Assembly (NCBI GenBank): GCA_012845835.1
Contig: JABAKD010000013.1
Location: forward strand, 5,392,628 to 5,456,627
Origin: Undaria pinnatifida
Lineage: Eukaryota > Sar > Phaeophyceae > Laminariales > Alariaceae
Direction: 5' to 3'
Length of the DNA stretch: 64,000 nt
The first letter of the stretch is position 1, and every line of letters starts with the position of its first letter. The position numbers were made by a program, and so were the translations under genes. This document shows, in pieces, positions 1-11,300 of this stretch. The notes below the pieces were generated by a model. It had not been told where the DNA came from, ran no database searches, and was given only the letters and a program-made list of their open reading frames with translations.

Positions 1-57
1 ATTTCATGTACAATAAATTCTTCAAGTGCCACCTAACCCCTTCCGTGATAAAAAAAG

Positions 58-225
58 GCCCAAGTTTGGGTAGGCAAGTGGTTAACCTTTTGCAAGTGGC
101 CAAACGGACTACTGCCTCACCAATACCTTAACAAATGGCGCGTCGTCGGCAGGATCGTGGTTGTTTGGGGGTCGTAGGTTCGTATCCCTACCAATCCAGA
201 TCACGAATAAAATGTTACGATTTTT
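58..225 (+). mobile_element. TRIM-like element, partial copy
   Basis: Contains one direct-repeat block (CAAGTGGTTAACCTTTTGCAA type) followed by the tRNA-like segment with a T-arm-like GTAGGTTCGTATCC. Diverged, and opposite in orientation to the array that follows it. Confidence 0.5.
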
Positions 226-239
226 TCTCCATTTTGTCA

Positions 240-924
240 AGGAAATAGTAGTGGGTATTTTTAGTCCGTTTCACCACATACATGCAAAAAGGTTAACCAA
301 TTATTGCTTACCGAATCTAACCCTTTTATCGCACCCCCCCCCCCCCCTGAAACGGCGGGATAGCGCAGGTCGGCCGGATACACGGGCGGACGCGTGTGCC
401 AATCTTCATGTGCGTTGTTTTTTTCCTCGGAGGGGCACCGGGGGAAGAGTATTTTTCAAGTTCGACATGGATGGGGAAAGTCGTAAAATTTTATCATTGG
501 TGAATGGTGGGATTTGAACCCACGACCAAAAAACCCATGGTCTGTCGACGACGCCATTTGGTAAGGGAATCAGAGGGTATTTAGTCCGTTTGACCGCTTG
601 CGACAGGTCATCTCCTTGCCCACCCAAACTGAGCCTTATAACACTCCCCCCCCCTGAAGCTCGGGATGGCAGGTCGGCCGCATATACGGGCGGACGTGTC
701 AATGTCCAAGCGGTTTCATTTCCTGGGTATACCGGAGAGTATCTTTCAAGTTCGACATGAGAAAAATCGCAAATGTTTATTATTGGTGGATGGTGGGATT
801 CGAAACCACGCCCAAAAACCCATGGTCTGTCGACGACGCCATTTTATCAAGGAATTAGTGGGGTATTAATCCGTTTGACCACTTGAAAAGGTTAACCAAT
901 TGCTTACCCAAACTAAGCCTTTAT
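240..924 (-). mobile_element. Tandem TRIM-like array (three direct repeats, two inner segments)
   Basis: Direct-repeat blocks lie at about 245-320, 563-640 and 847-924 (each with AGTCCGTTT.ACCAC and GGTTAACCAA). Between them are two inner segments of about 230 bp, each with a tRNA-like part whose T arm reads GTGGGTTCAAATCCCAC on the minus strand. The repeat-inner-repeat-inner-repeat order is what unequal exchange between terminal repeats would give. The SINE at 925 is inserted in the last repeat. Confidence 0.6.
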
Positions 925-1236
925 TTATTTATTTTTTTCGCACACTTACTCTACTTTCCAGCTTCTGGACGACAAGCCGTGGTCACAGGTGTTGTCCTTT
1001 CTCCCCCCCCGGTTCTTGCCTTCAATTTTTTATCGCGCATAGGGTTCAGCAATCCCATTGCTCGTCCATTTTTTATCGAGCGTTGCTGACCCACGCTCTC
1101 GCGCTTTCCGCAAGTCAATTTGTGCACTAAAAAAAGTCCCTGACGAATTTAAACGAGTATGCACTCGGGGGGACTCGAACTCACGAAACCGACCTTTACC
1201 AGGCTCGAGGATGACCTGATACTCCATCGGGGCGAC
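925..1236 (-). mobile_element. tRNA-derived SINE, family 1, copy 1
   Basis: On the minus strand the head starts GTCGCCCCGATGGAGTATC, with A-box-like and B-box-like (GAGTTCGAGTCCC) parts. The body and an A/T-rich tail follow. A 10-bp target-site duplication AAGCCTTTAT flanks it (915-924 and 1237-1246). It is inserted in the end of the TRIM-like array. Confidence 0.75.
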
Positions 1237-1424
1237 AAGCCTTTATAGCACCTCGCCGCTGCCCCTACCATCGCCAACTAATAGCATCACGCACGTGCAG
1301 TGAGCTCGTTTTCCTTTTTGCGACCTGTCCCCCCTTTAACCCCCCTCCCCCTCTCGGCGGCCATACCACTAATAGTATACTACTACAGGATATACATAAT
1401 AACCCGTGTTGCACTCCACAGCCG

Positions 1425-1660
1425 TCAGATGTTGTCCCCCTCAAAAAACTTTTTTTTTTGTAGTTGCCGTGTGCACAGATGGATTAACGCCACCCTGTTG
1501 ACCCTCTGGTACAAGCTACACTGTAGTTCCGAGGGGAGTCGCCGACCAATATCCTCAATGTGGACACACACCCAGTAATGCGCGCGGTCGGAGTTTCGCA
1601 CTCAGCTTGCAAAGACGAGTTTCGACGAAATCTTCGACCTCACAGCCTGGAGTGTATGTG
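1425..1660 (-). repeat. G-rich 1.65-kb repeat family, short diverged piece
   Basis: Matches the 5' end of the family (GACCCTGT.., GGGGAGTCGCCGACC, GCTTGCAAAGACGAGTTTCG) in reverse orientation. The G-rich body is missing. Confidence 0.6.
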
Positions 1661-2212
1661 TGTGTGTTTTTTTTAGTGTCGTGCAATCTGGGTCTCAAGG
1701 CACGCGAGAGAGGGCCCCGACTGCTAAGTAACTGTGGGTAGTATCACGAGAGGAGGCATCCCAAACAAACTACACGCCTCGCACAGGTCACGGTATGTAT
1801 GCTGAAGTAGGTCATCTACAATAAAAATAGATCCCACATAATCTGCGGTTATAACGATGATATGTTCGGCAAAATATGCACACATATATATGTATATATG
1901 TTCGTAGAGAGTACAGATTATCCAACCCTGAAAACGTGTGCTGAGCACTGTAGATCGTGCAGGTCACACGGCTACACCGCCGGGCAACATAAGCCACAAC
2001 AATCTCCAAGACCATACGTACGTACATTTTGATATCTTCCCTTGAAAATACCTGTCTTTCCTTGAAAGACCTAGATCATCAAGTGGTGGGAACCGAAATG
2101 TATTTTACAAAAAAGATGAAAAACGGCAGATGTGAGTACGACCGATTGAATGGTACAACCTCAACTTTACAAGCTGCGTGACACATATATATATGTATAT
2201 ATATAATATAAA

Positions 2213-3893
2213 AAATGAAATACACTCCAGCTGTGAGATCGAAGATTTCGTCGAAACTCATCTTTGCAAGCTGTGTGTGATACTCCGATCGCGCGTATTA
2301 CGGGTTGTGTGTCCTCATTATTAGGATATAGGTCGGCGACTCCCCTTGCAACTACAGTGTATCTTGTACCAGGGTCAACAGGGTGATGTTGGTCAGTCTG
2401 TGCGCGGAAACTATAAAACCCGTTTCTGAGGGGGACAAAATCTGACAGCTGTGGAGGGAAATGTATCCGTTTATCAAGTGAATCCTGTAAGTCGAATAAC
2501 CGGTGAGGGGAGGGCGGGGTTTTGAAGGACGTGGGGGCCTGGTTTTGATCAAAAGCCAGGGGGGTTGGAGGGGGGGGGGGAAGGGGCGGACGGGCGGGCA
2601 ATTTGTGCGTGAAAGCTATGAATCCTTGTAAGGGGATAAATCTGACGGTTTTGGGAAATAAAAAAAGAAGAAGAAAAAAAAAAAAAAAATGCACCAGTTA
2701 TCATAGGGGGGGGTTGGGGCGGGGATGGGGCGTGTGGGGCAGCTCAATCTGTGCGTGGAAACTGTATATTATTTTGAGGGGATATATGTGACGGTTTTGG
2801 AAAGAATGCATCAGTTTATCGTGTATATCCTGGGGTAAGTCGTACAATCAGTGAGTAGAGAGAGGGCGGAGTGTTCGAGGGGGTGGGGGTGGGATGGGGT
2901 GGGGGGGTTGGGGAGGTGGGGATGGGGGCGGGGGCGGGGGGGGGGGGGAGGGGGGGGGGGGGGGGGGGGGGGGAAGGAAGGGTTTTAGGTGAGGGGTTTG
3001 TTATACGTGTGGTGCTAGGTCTAGGCGATGGTGCGGGTGGTGGGGAAGAAGGGGGCGTTCGGGGCGGGGGGGAGAGGGAAGGCAGCGGCATGGATGGCTC
3101 TACAAAGATAATGAGGTGATATCCAGTGCGTGAAGTGTTTATTAATCTGGCGGATTTCGATATTAGGTGGGGCGTTTGAGCAAGGGAGAGCGAGAAGGGA
3201 GGAGGGGGAGGGGGGTATTTTTTAGGAGGCTTAGCTCACAAACGATATTCAAATATACTCCGGCTGTGAGATCAAAGATATGTAGGGGCTTGTTATACGC
3301 GTGGTGCTAGGTCTAGGCGATCGTGCGGGTGGTTGGAAAGGAGGGGGCGTTGGAGGGGGGGTTGAGGGGGGGGGGGGGGGGGGGTTGGGGGGAAAAATAA
3401 TTGAAAACTACGTCATGGATGGTCAGAAAGATAATGACGTGATATCAACTGCGTATAGGTGTTTATTACTCAGGCCCATTTTGATTGTGAGTGGGGCGTT
3501 TGGACAAACTAGGCGGAAGGGGGGGGGAATCGGGGGACGGAGGGGCGGGGGGGGAGGGTTGGGGTTTTTTTTATGAACAAGAGGGGTCAGTGGAGGGGGA
3601 GGGGAGGGGGGCGGGGGCGGGGGGCGGGACATATCAATATGTGCGCGGAAACTATAAATCCTCAAAGGGGACAAACCTGACGATTGAAGCAATAAGACAT
3701 CCCTTTATATCATTTGCCTGGTAATGTTTACTCTTCTAGAAGGTTTGATGTTAGATGCAGTATGCAACCCAGTGTTTAAGCGTAGTAAATAACGTGTTAA
3801 ATCTTCATAATTTGTTGTTGTACATGGATCGAAAGCTAGAATATTTTATCGAATATTTGTAGTTACCATTATTTTCTGACATCGCTAATAATA
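2213..3893 (+). repeat. G-rich 1.65-kb repeat family, full-length copy
   Basis: Starts TACACTCCAGCTGTGAGATC and ends near TTTTCTGACATCGCTAAT, with both ends matched by the reverse copy at 39771-41434. Inside are several sub-blocks with GCGCGGAAACTATAAA or GTGTTTATTA motifs, separated by G runs of 5 to more than 15. No coding frame on either strand survives comparison between copies. Class unknown; no inverted ends. Confidence 0.7.
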
Positions 3894-4089
3894 TGTATAT
3901 GTATGTAGCTAGATCCGACGTGAATTCACCGGCGGCCCCCATGCAAAGCGAAGGTATGCCGGTTAGAGCTGATCATACCAGCAGGGGCTTTTTATGTGGA
4001 GGGTCGGGTCGGGGTCAGGGTTCTACCCGAACCGACCCATGAGATTACAAAAAGATATAGAGCCCGTGAAAAAAAAGCCCGAATGATAC

Positions 4090-4700
4090 TATATCAACGA
4101 GTCATCCCACGGTGTAGGGGTTGCAGTTGTCGGATTAACTAACAATGCAGTCATCCCACGGTAGGGGGGTTGCAAGTTTTGCGCCAAAAAAAGGTATATT
4201 ACCTCTTCTTGGAGTGAATGAGTTCCTCGTTGTGAGAAACTGCCGGCGAATGAAAGTAATTTCACGCGAGGTACATTTTTTTTTCTTGTAGGGCGTAAGG
4301 CATAGAATAAGCTACTGGTCGGGGGTTGTAGTGCGAACGAATACCTTCGAAGGCATGTCTCGGTCGGGTGAGGTTTTGAGTTCCTCAAGTGAGGAGCTCA
4401 GGGGCCTTCTGATGATGATGCTGCAACCTTACCGTGGGATGGCTCAAGGTACCAACTGTCCGATTTGGGGCTCCTCAAGTGAGGAACTATCGGACCGGTT
4501 GTATACTGTAGCCAAGTAATTTCACGCAGAACACCTGTTTCATTTAGGACCATAAGGCGTAGAAGGTTTGGTCGGGTCACGAGTGCACGAACGAAAATGC
4601 CTTCGAAGCCATGTAGTATCGGGTGAGATATTGAGTTCTTCCTCGTGTGAGGACCTCAGGGGACTCCCCCGTTGCATCCCCACTGTGTGGGGATGGCTCT
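4090..4700 (+). repeat. Internally duplicated block
   Basis: A unit with CCTTCGAAGGCATGT, GAGTTCCTCAAGTGAGGA and CTCAGGGG at about 4325-4410 recurs, diverged, at about 4580-4660. ATCCCACGGT followed by GGGGTTGCA also appears twice (4104 and 4153). No gene recognised. Confidence 0.45.
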
Positions 4701-4795
4701 CCTGCCAAGGATGTGAGACAAGTTCTCTTCCGACGAACGACGCATGCTATGACAGCTTTAGAGGTATCACTTTTCGTCTGTAAAATATTTCTGAT

Positions 4796-5170
4796 TTTTG
4801 ACGGGGCTCCTTCACCCAAAATCGTCGTCGTCGTCGTTTTTTTTTTTTTCTTTTTTTTTTTTTCACGCGGCGCAATTTTTTTTTTCTTGTGTGATTCTCT
4901 CCTCGCTGTGTGTACCTGAGGCCATGATGTGTCATTTGATTGGATTTTGCACATCTCCGGTACTCTCCTCGCGCTGTTTTATTTCTCTCCAAGTACACAA
5001 ATCAGTTTTAGGGGGAGAGGTCTTGACGCCTGTACATTCTGGAAACCCGTTTTTGGGGACAAAATTACGTGGATTTAGTATAGGGAGGGGTTCGGGGGCT
5101 CTACAGGGGTTAAGCTCCCACAACTTTTGAGGAATCTCCAAGAAAAAAAATTTGGCGCACCTCGATCGTA
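4796..5170 (+). repeat. Diverged dispersed repeat, copy 1
   Basis: GGGGCTCCTT...CCAAAATCGTCG, the GTACCTGAGGCCATGATG block and the A-run with ATCGTAG are found in the same order at 58738-59000. A TTAACCCC mini-element lies inside this copy only. It also contains T runs at 4836-4881. Confidence 0.45.
5030..5113 (+). mobile_element. MITE-like TTAACCCC element, copy 1
   Basis: Shares the core CTGGAAACCCGTTTTTGGGG and AGTATAGGGAGGGGTTCGG with four other sites. Its right end AGGGGTTAA is kept; the left end is decayed. Confidence 0.55.
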
Positions 5171-8160
5171 GTAGGCGCCGAAAATTGATCGTCATTCCAG
5201 AACAACAGGAACGATGGGAAAGGCTGTCTCCCCGAATCATCTTTCCACGCGGGAATGTGAGCTGTGGTTGACGTTGATGATCTAATCACATATAATATGA
5301 AACGTGTCCATCATTGCATAACACACAGGAGCCCTGGTCCAAGCAAAATAAACCGGAATTTTACTCCCACAGCTCGCAATTGCCGCTCGCAATGTCGATG
5401 CGCGACTAAAAGGGCCATTCTCCACTAACGAACGCACAGATGTCAGGAATCGCGCGACAAAAAGAAAGCTTGTCAACCACACCATTTTCGCGAATGAAAT
5501 CATGATATCACATGGTCAGGAATCAGAACTTTTTCATCGGTTTTTACATTTTTTTCCATATTAAGTAAAAATAAAACGTCAAAAGGATATATATTCCTGA
5601 CGCCGACAAACAAACGCGGTGGTTTTCGTTTTTTTTAAAGATAAAAAGACATTTTCCAGAATTTTAAAATGTCAGGAAATCGTGACATTTGTTCAGAGGA
5701 TTCGTGGTTTTTTTAAGCCAGCCAGGAGAGTTAGTCCAGAACGCAGTGAACAACCTCATGCATTGTAGCGCTCATTACATGCATTGTTGAAGGGTGGCAA
5801 ACAAGACATGAATAATAGAAAAAAACATCTCACACGAGAGAAACAATCATAACCAGTTTCCAGAAGGTCCGGAGAGAAATGTAGCAGATGAGGTTGTACC
5901 CGCCGGGGCACCCATAAAAACGCCACCTGACCGGCAGTCTTCCAATGATATTTTGTTGTGTGGCCAGTCTCACCCACCGAACCCACCCAGACCCCCACGG
6001 CAAATTAGCGGGAGAAAAACGCTCCCAGGGAGGGCGATGACGCATGCCTCGTAAGCGCCTGCTACCCGACATGCCAACTAGCTCTCGACGACAAAACGCT
6101 TACAGCAGGCAGTCCCCCAGTCCCTCCCAGCAAAACTAATTCATCGAACGAATCGGTTTCGAAAACTCAACACGTGTATCAAAATCACAACAAACAATAA
6201 TCGACACTTTCTTCTCCCCGTTACAGCACGACGACACCGGCAGCCAGCGAACAGCTATGAACAGTTTTTTTTTTCTTGAGTGCGTGCATCGGCGTGTTTT
6301 GGGAAAACCACCCCGAATCAAACACGAGGCACCTCCCATGCTGTCGTGGGTCCTTTTATGTACGGTGGCGGTAATATTATTGATGCCATCACGCTTCAAC
6401 ACACATTTTCAGCACAGTACTACTGGGCGACCCAGCGGCCAACAAAACTGGCCACAACACTTACTTGCACATACGAACATGGCCCGAATGGTCTGCTCAA
6501 ACGGAATCCACAAGAACAAAAAAAAACTTTTGAGATACCAACCAAGGCAAACCTCCCACCGATACTCCGGGTATGCTTACTCCCCTACAACAACGATATG
6601 TCAAAACAATCTTCCGAAAACGGACACAAATCTCTAGAAGGGAAATAGACAGCAGACAGTACTACCAAACGCTTTTCTAACGGCAAAACGCCGCCGCACA
6701 CTCTGTAGCATTGTCGTGCGGTTTGGACCGTACGGGGCTTCGCAAAAAATAACTAAATAAAGGCAGCAGTAGTGCGGCAAAAATAAAAAATCCAGGTCAA
6801 GCACATTCAAATTACGCTGAATTACAGCTACATATGTATAAACAAAGCTACGGCACGTATATTCGTATGCACCCGGACACCAACCGGGATGTCGCCCCGC
6901 GCTGGGGGCGTCTGCTGCCTGCCGCTTAAATAAAAATCTCCCGAGATTAGTACAAAAATAGTAAAAAAAACGGCAGAGCTTTATGTTGTGACAGCTAAAC
7001 CCGTACGTACAGAAACGCAGGCTACTCGTTAACAAGCCCAACTCTTGACGGAACACGAAACAACAAGAATATCCAAAAGCTACTACTTGTTCTCGGAGAA
7101 ACATCATATCCAAAAACGCCACGAACATCAAAACGGCTGCGCCCCTTGAACCCCCGTGGGTGCAGCAACACACCCAACCGACCCAAAACCTCCGCGTCCC
7201 GAAACATCCAGGCTTTCTTGTTCTTTTCACAAAACTCTCCGCACCCTCTCACAAAGAAACGCTCATGCGTGAGTTCCATATAAGCATACTGGATGTATGC
7301 GCCGGTCTACGATGTCAACATATATATATATATGCTCCCGCCAAAAACCAATTTGACATATGCAATACATATAATGTTCGCAACAACCAAAACGCTGGGC
7401 CATATAAAAACGCACTGCTGTGTGTACTCCGCGCCGACTGAACGATGCCTAAAGCAAAATAGCAGAAAAAAAAAAGCGCTTGCCTCGCCAAGGCGGGACA
7501 AGGCTCCACCGCGTACCGCTTTCTTTACCGAAAAGCAATGGTTGGACGACCGAAACAGCGGAAATCGGGGTCAAAGTGACAAGAACGATTCGGGCTACAT
7601 AGTATAGAAGTGGGCGGGTTGTATCCTTTTCCCCCCCCTCCCCCCCCGTACCGCCCACCTCGCGCCGAAGAACGTCGGCAAAACAACAAAAGGTAGCGCG
7701 TGAGAAAAAAGACACACCACGATACAACTAAAAATAAACACAACATACAACCAAACCGGGCACCAGGGGGCACCACTGACCAGAAAGACACGATGAAAGC
7801 CTTTTTGGTGTTTTTTCGCCGAAAATAGAGTCAACAACGGTGGGGGGGGGCAGGCACATCAGCAGCTCCAAGAAAACTGCTAAACATTTAGCAGGCGGGG
7901 GGGAGGGGGCGGGGGGGGGTATTTAAATGCTCGGGAAAAAATCGCTGCATACCACTTTTTTTTTTCTACGGGGGAATCAATACTGTAATCAGGATCAAAA
8001 TATAGGTCTATAGGTGCTACATACGGGGGCCGTTCACAGGTCGGGTCACGTCTCACGGGTTGGTCTGACCCGACCCGACCTGACCCGGCACTCTTCACGG
8101 ATCGAGTAACTTCCCAACCGGACTCCCATCTTCAAAAGTTCTGAAACCTCCAAAATTCTG
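5171..8160. other. Gene-free stretch
   Basis: No supported gene. Open frames are short, on both strands, and share nothing with known families. There is a C run at 7630-7648, a G-rich run at 7897-7919, and an AT-rich stretch near 5520-5720. No repeat family of this window was recognised here. Confidence 0.5.
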
Positions 8161-8162
8161 CC

Positions 8163-8192
8163 CGCGGGTCGGGTCGGGTCGGGTCGGGTCTA
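8163..8192 (+). repeat. (GGGTC)n pentamer tract
   Basis: A run of GGGTC units just beyond the gene 1 3' end. Related GGGTCGGGTC motifs occur at 4003-4018 and as CCCGACCCGACC at 8065-8090. Confidence 0.6.
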
Positions 8193-8247
8193 TACCGGCG
8201 AAAACCCCAGCCAAAGCCCGAGCCAATTACCGTGGTTTCCCTCCCCG

Positions 8248-8305
8248 TATACATCGTGGAGGCATGTTGTCCTGTGACCCAACTATTTAGGGATGCTACG
8301 GAGCG
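8248..8305 (-). other. 3' flank / UTR block shared by genes 1 and 3
   Basis: Directly after the gene 1 stop, the minus strand contains CCGTAGCATCCCTAAATAG, CACAGGACA and CCTCCACGATGTATA in the same order and spacing as after gene 3. Gene 2 lacks it. It is probably 3' UTR kept since the gene 1/gene 3 duplication; no clear polyadenylation signal was recognised. Confidence 0.55.
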
Positions 8306-11300
8306 TTAGCAAGTGGGGGTGTAGGCGGAGTCGGACGAGTCGTCGAAGCACGCTCCGTTGGTGGCCTTGAGAGTGGCGTCGTCGAGGCCGGTGTTGCCCG
8401 ACATGATGGTTCCCTCGGCGTCATCGAAGCGGATCGTCGTGACGTCTTCGAAGGTGTTGTCGATGAACTGGGTGCCGTCGGCCTCCTTGATCTTGATGCT
8501 CTCGAGGCCGCCGACGATGGTGTTACCCTTGAAGATGTTGTCCTGGGACCGTCCAGAGTCCACCGTGTCGGGCTCGTCGGATCCAAGGTACGTGTAGGTG
8601 TTGTACCTGAAGACGGGGAGGCGGTGGTGAAAAAACGAGCGGTTCCGGGGAAAGGGGGACACCGCGTCAGCATACACACACAACAGGGTTGCGGGACAAG
8701 AAAGACAAAACCACACACCACCATTACCTCAAAAACGCCGCAACTAAAAAACAGCACACATTCCACGTTAAGCTCAAGTAAGTTTTCAAGAAAGTGTCAC
8801 GACCCTTCTTTCCCAATTTGAACAAGTTTTCTTGTAATAGTAAAGTTTCAAGTGGTTTGTCTCCAAATGGGAGCACAGCGGCGAAAGGTTTTCCTATTCG
8901 ACGGACTAACAGAAGGGAGGTGGGGTACTCATTTCATGCATGGGCATAGTCGTATTGACGGGGGCGGAGCGGGGAGGGGAGGGGGGGGGGGTGATATATG
9001 ACGAACTAGCAGAGGAGTGTGTGCTCATTTCATGCACGGTCGTTGTCGTATCGGGTGTGTGGTGTGGGTGGGCATCACCGGGGCCGATACTCGCGAACAA
9101 CGATCTGCCAGCGCTAGTGCTTCTCACTTGGAAGAGCCGCTGATGACGTTGTTCTCGAACACGTTGTCGGCGCACCCCACTGACATTCGGATGCCGTACT
9201 TGTTGTCCTCGAAGGTGTTGTCGGAGACATCGGCGTTGAAAGACTCCAGCATCGCCAGCCCAGCGTCCCCGTTGTCGTGGACGTAGTTACCTGGCGCGAA
9301 GGAGAAGTTGGGTATATGCTCGGGTGAGGATGTGACAAGACGAAAACGGCAAGTCGCACAAAGTAGATGCTCCACATAAAAGCGCGGTACAACGTGGGTC
9401 GACCGAAGCTCTTCGGTTTTGTTGCCATAAAAAAAAGAAAAAGGTACACGAAAAGGACTGCTCCGTACAAAAAAGCAAAATACAAGCAAAACCGTACAAC
9501 ATGTACTGCCTGCCCTCCATGCGTTCAGCTTCCCCCCCCTCCACCAAAACCAGGTCGCTTTATGAACAGCAAAAAAAACACCCGCCCCCCCACCCCCCCC
9601 CCCCCCCCCCGCCAGTTTCGCCAAACGTCGGTGACTCTTGAAGATATTAGGTTGCTCACCCTTGACAATGGCGTCGTCGCTGCTCCGGTGCAGGAAGATA
9701 CCCGCAGACGTCTCGGCACCGCCGTACACCTCGTTACCCTGAATGGACACTCCGTTGCACCGCTTAGACGCGATGATGCCGTGGTACCCGTTGTTGTAGA
9801 CCACGTTGTCGTGGATGGTCAGGAAGTCGCTGTCGTCGTGGGGGTCGAAGCCGTAGCCGGAGTTGTCGTGCATCTTGTTGTTCCGCCAGTCGCCCTGCTG
9901 GTGACCGTACGTGTACACCCCGAAGTTCATGTGGTGGATGTCCGAGTTGTAGATGTTGCCGTACACGTTCACGTCGTCGAATACCTCCGGGTTGCTCTTG
10001 TCCGTGCAGAACCCGCGGACCTTGGTCAAAGGGTACAGAAGATGGCCGAGCGCGGGGGGTATACAGACATACAGGGGAGGGGAGGAGGGGGGGGAGGGGG
10101 GGGGGGGGGTGTACTCAGTTTGTGCATGGCCGTAGACGTATGACTGGGGAGGGGTTGCAGCGGTAGAAGCGGTCAACTCTTGAGTCATGGTCTGAATTGC
10201 TTATGTAAGTGAAACGCCAATCTGGTGAAAAACAGGGAGGGGAGCGTTAGAAAACGGACAGTTCTTGATTCGTCGTCTGATGAGCTTGTCAGTGGAATAC
10301 CGCAACACTGACACGCGCTGCATTGCTTCTGACAAGCGCGGAAGCTTCTTAAGGTATGACGTACAACCCTTGGACCCTGCATGCCGGTTACCTAGTTTCA
10401 GCGCGCAGAATGATGATTGACCGAAACCGTCCTTTGGAAAAAAACTATCCGGTTGATGACCCGGGGATCTTACATCCTTAACCCCTATTTGGAGCTCCGA
10501 AACGCCTCCCTAAACACAAATTCCAAGATAAAACGCTCCCTAACATGGGTGTCCAGTTATGGAGGAGTTAAGAGGAATACATGTGCATGTGAGAACAAAA
10601 AGCGCTGCCGACTGATCATGGGACCACCATGCAAAGGTGGGCATCGACTACTCAACTTAATCGACCTCACTCAAAGCTGACGCATACAATCGTGCTAACA
10701 CGCTTCTGTGAAGGAAGGTATTCGTGGCGTATTTGTCCGTTTGACCACATACTTGCAAAAGGTTAACCAATACCTGGTACCAACCAACACCCTAACACCT
10801 CGCCGATGTTCAGTCAATGGCTATGGTATATGGTTGTAAAAGCAATGACCGTTCCGTTTTCATATCAATCTCTCAACGGTCCCTATATTTTCCGTATCTA
10901 GCGGTACTACTGCCGCGTGTCGGCGGCCCACCTTCCAGGTAAGGCCGTAGCTCTCGCTGTCGTGGAACCCGAGGTAGCCCATCTCGCTGTCCTCGATATC
11001 CATCCTCGCCTCTCCCATCTCCTTCTTGGCCTTGCCATCGCAATCCTGGCTGGAGTCGGTGATGACCTCCGAGATGGCGCTGATGTACGAGCGGCCGTCG
11101 GTCTCGTCCTCGTCGGGGGCGTTGTTGTCGGTATCCCACGAGAACACCTGACAGAAGCAGGCGATACGTACCAGGGGGCACGTCAATACAGCAGCATTAA
11201 CAGCACAACAAGTAGTCCTTCGGTAGTACCTGTACTTGTTGAAATGGAACCCGAGACAGCTGATTTTAGGCTTCGGGTTACGAGTGCTCGTTCTCGTTCT

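Noticed and set aside
2167-3119. Pro-rich and Gly-rich frames over the G runs
   Set aside because: They translate the G-rich repeat family and change completely between copies.
9367-10143. 258-codon plus-strand frame
   Set aside because: Antisense shadow of gene 1 exon 4; its Val-rich part is the complement of the conserved epimerase codons, and matching shadows exist opposite genes 2 and 3.
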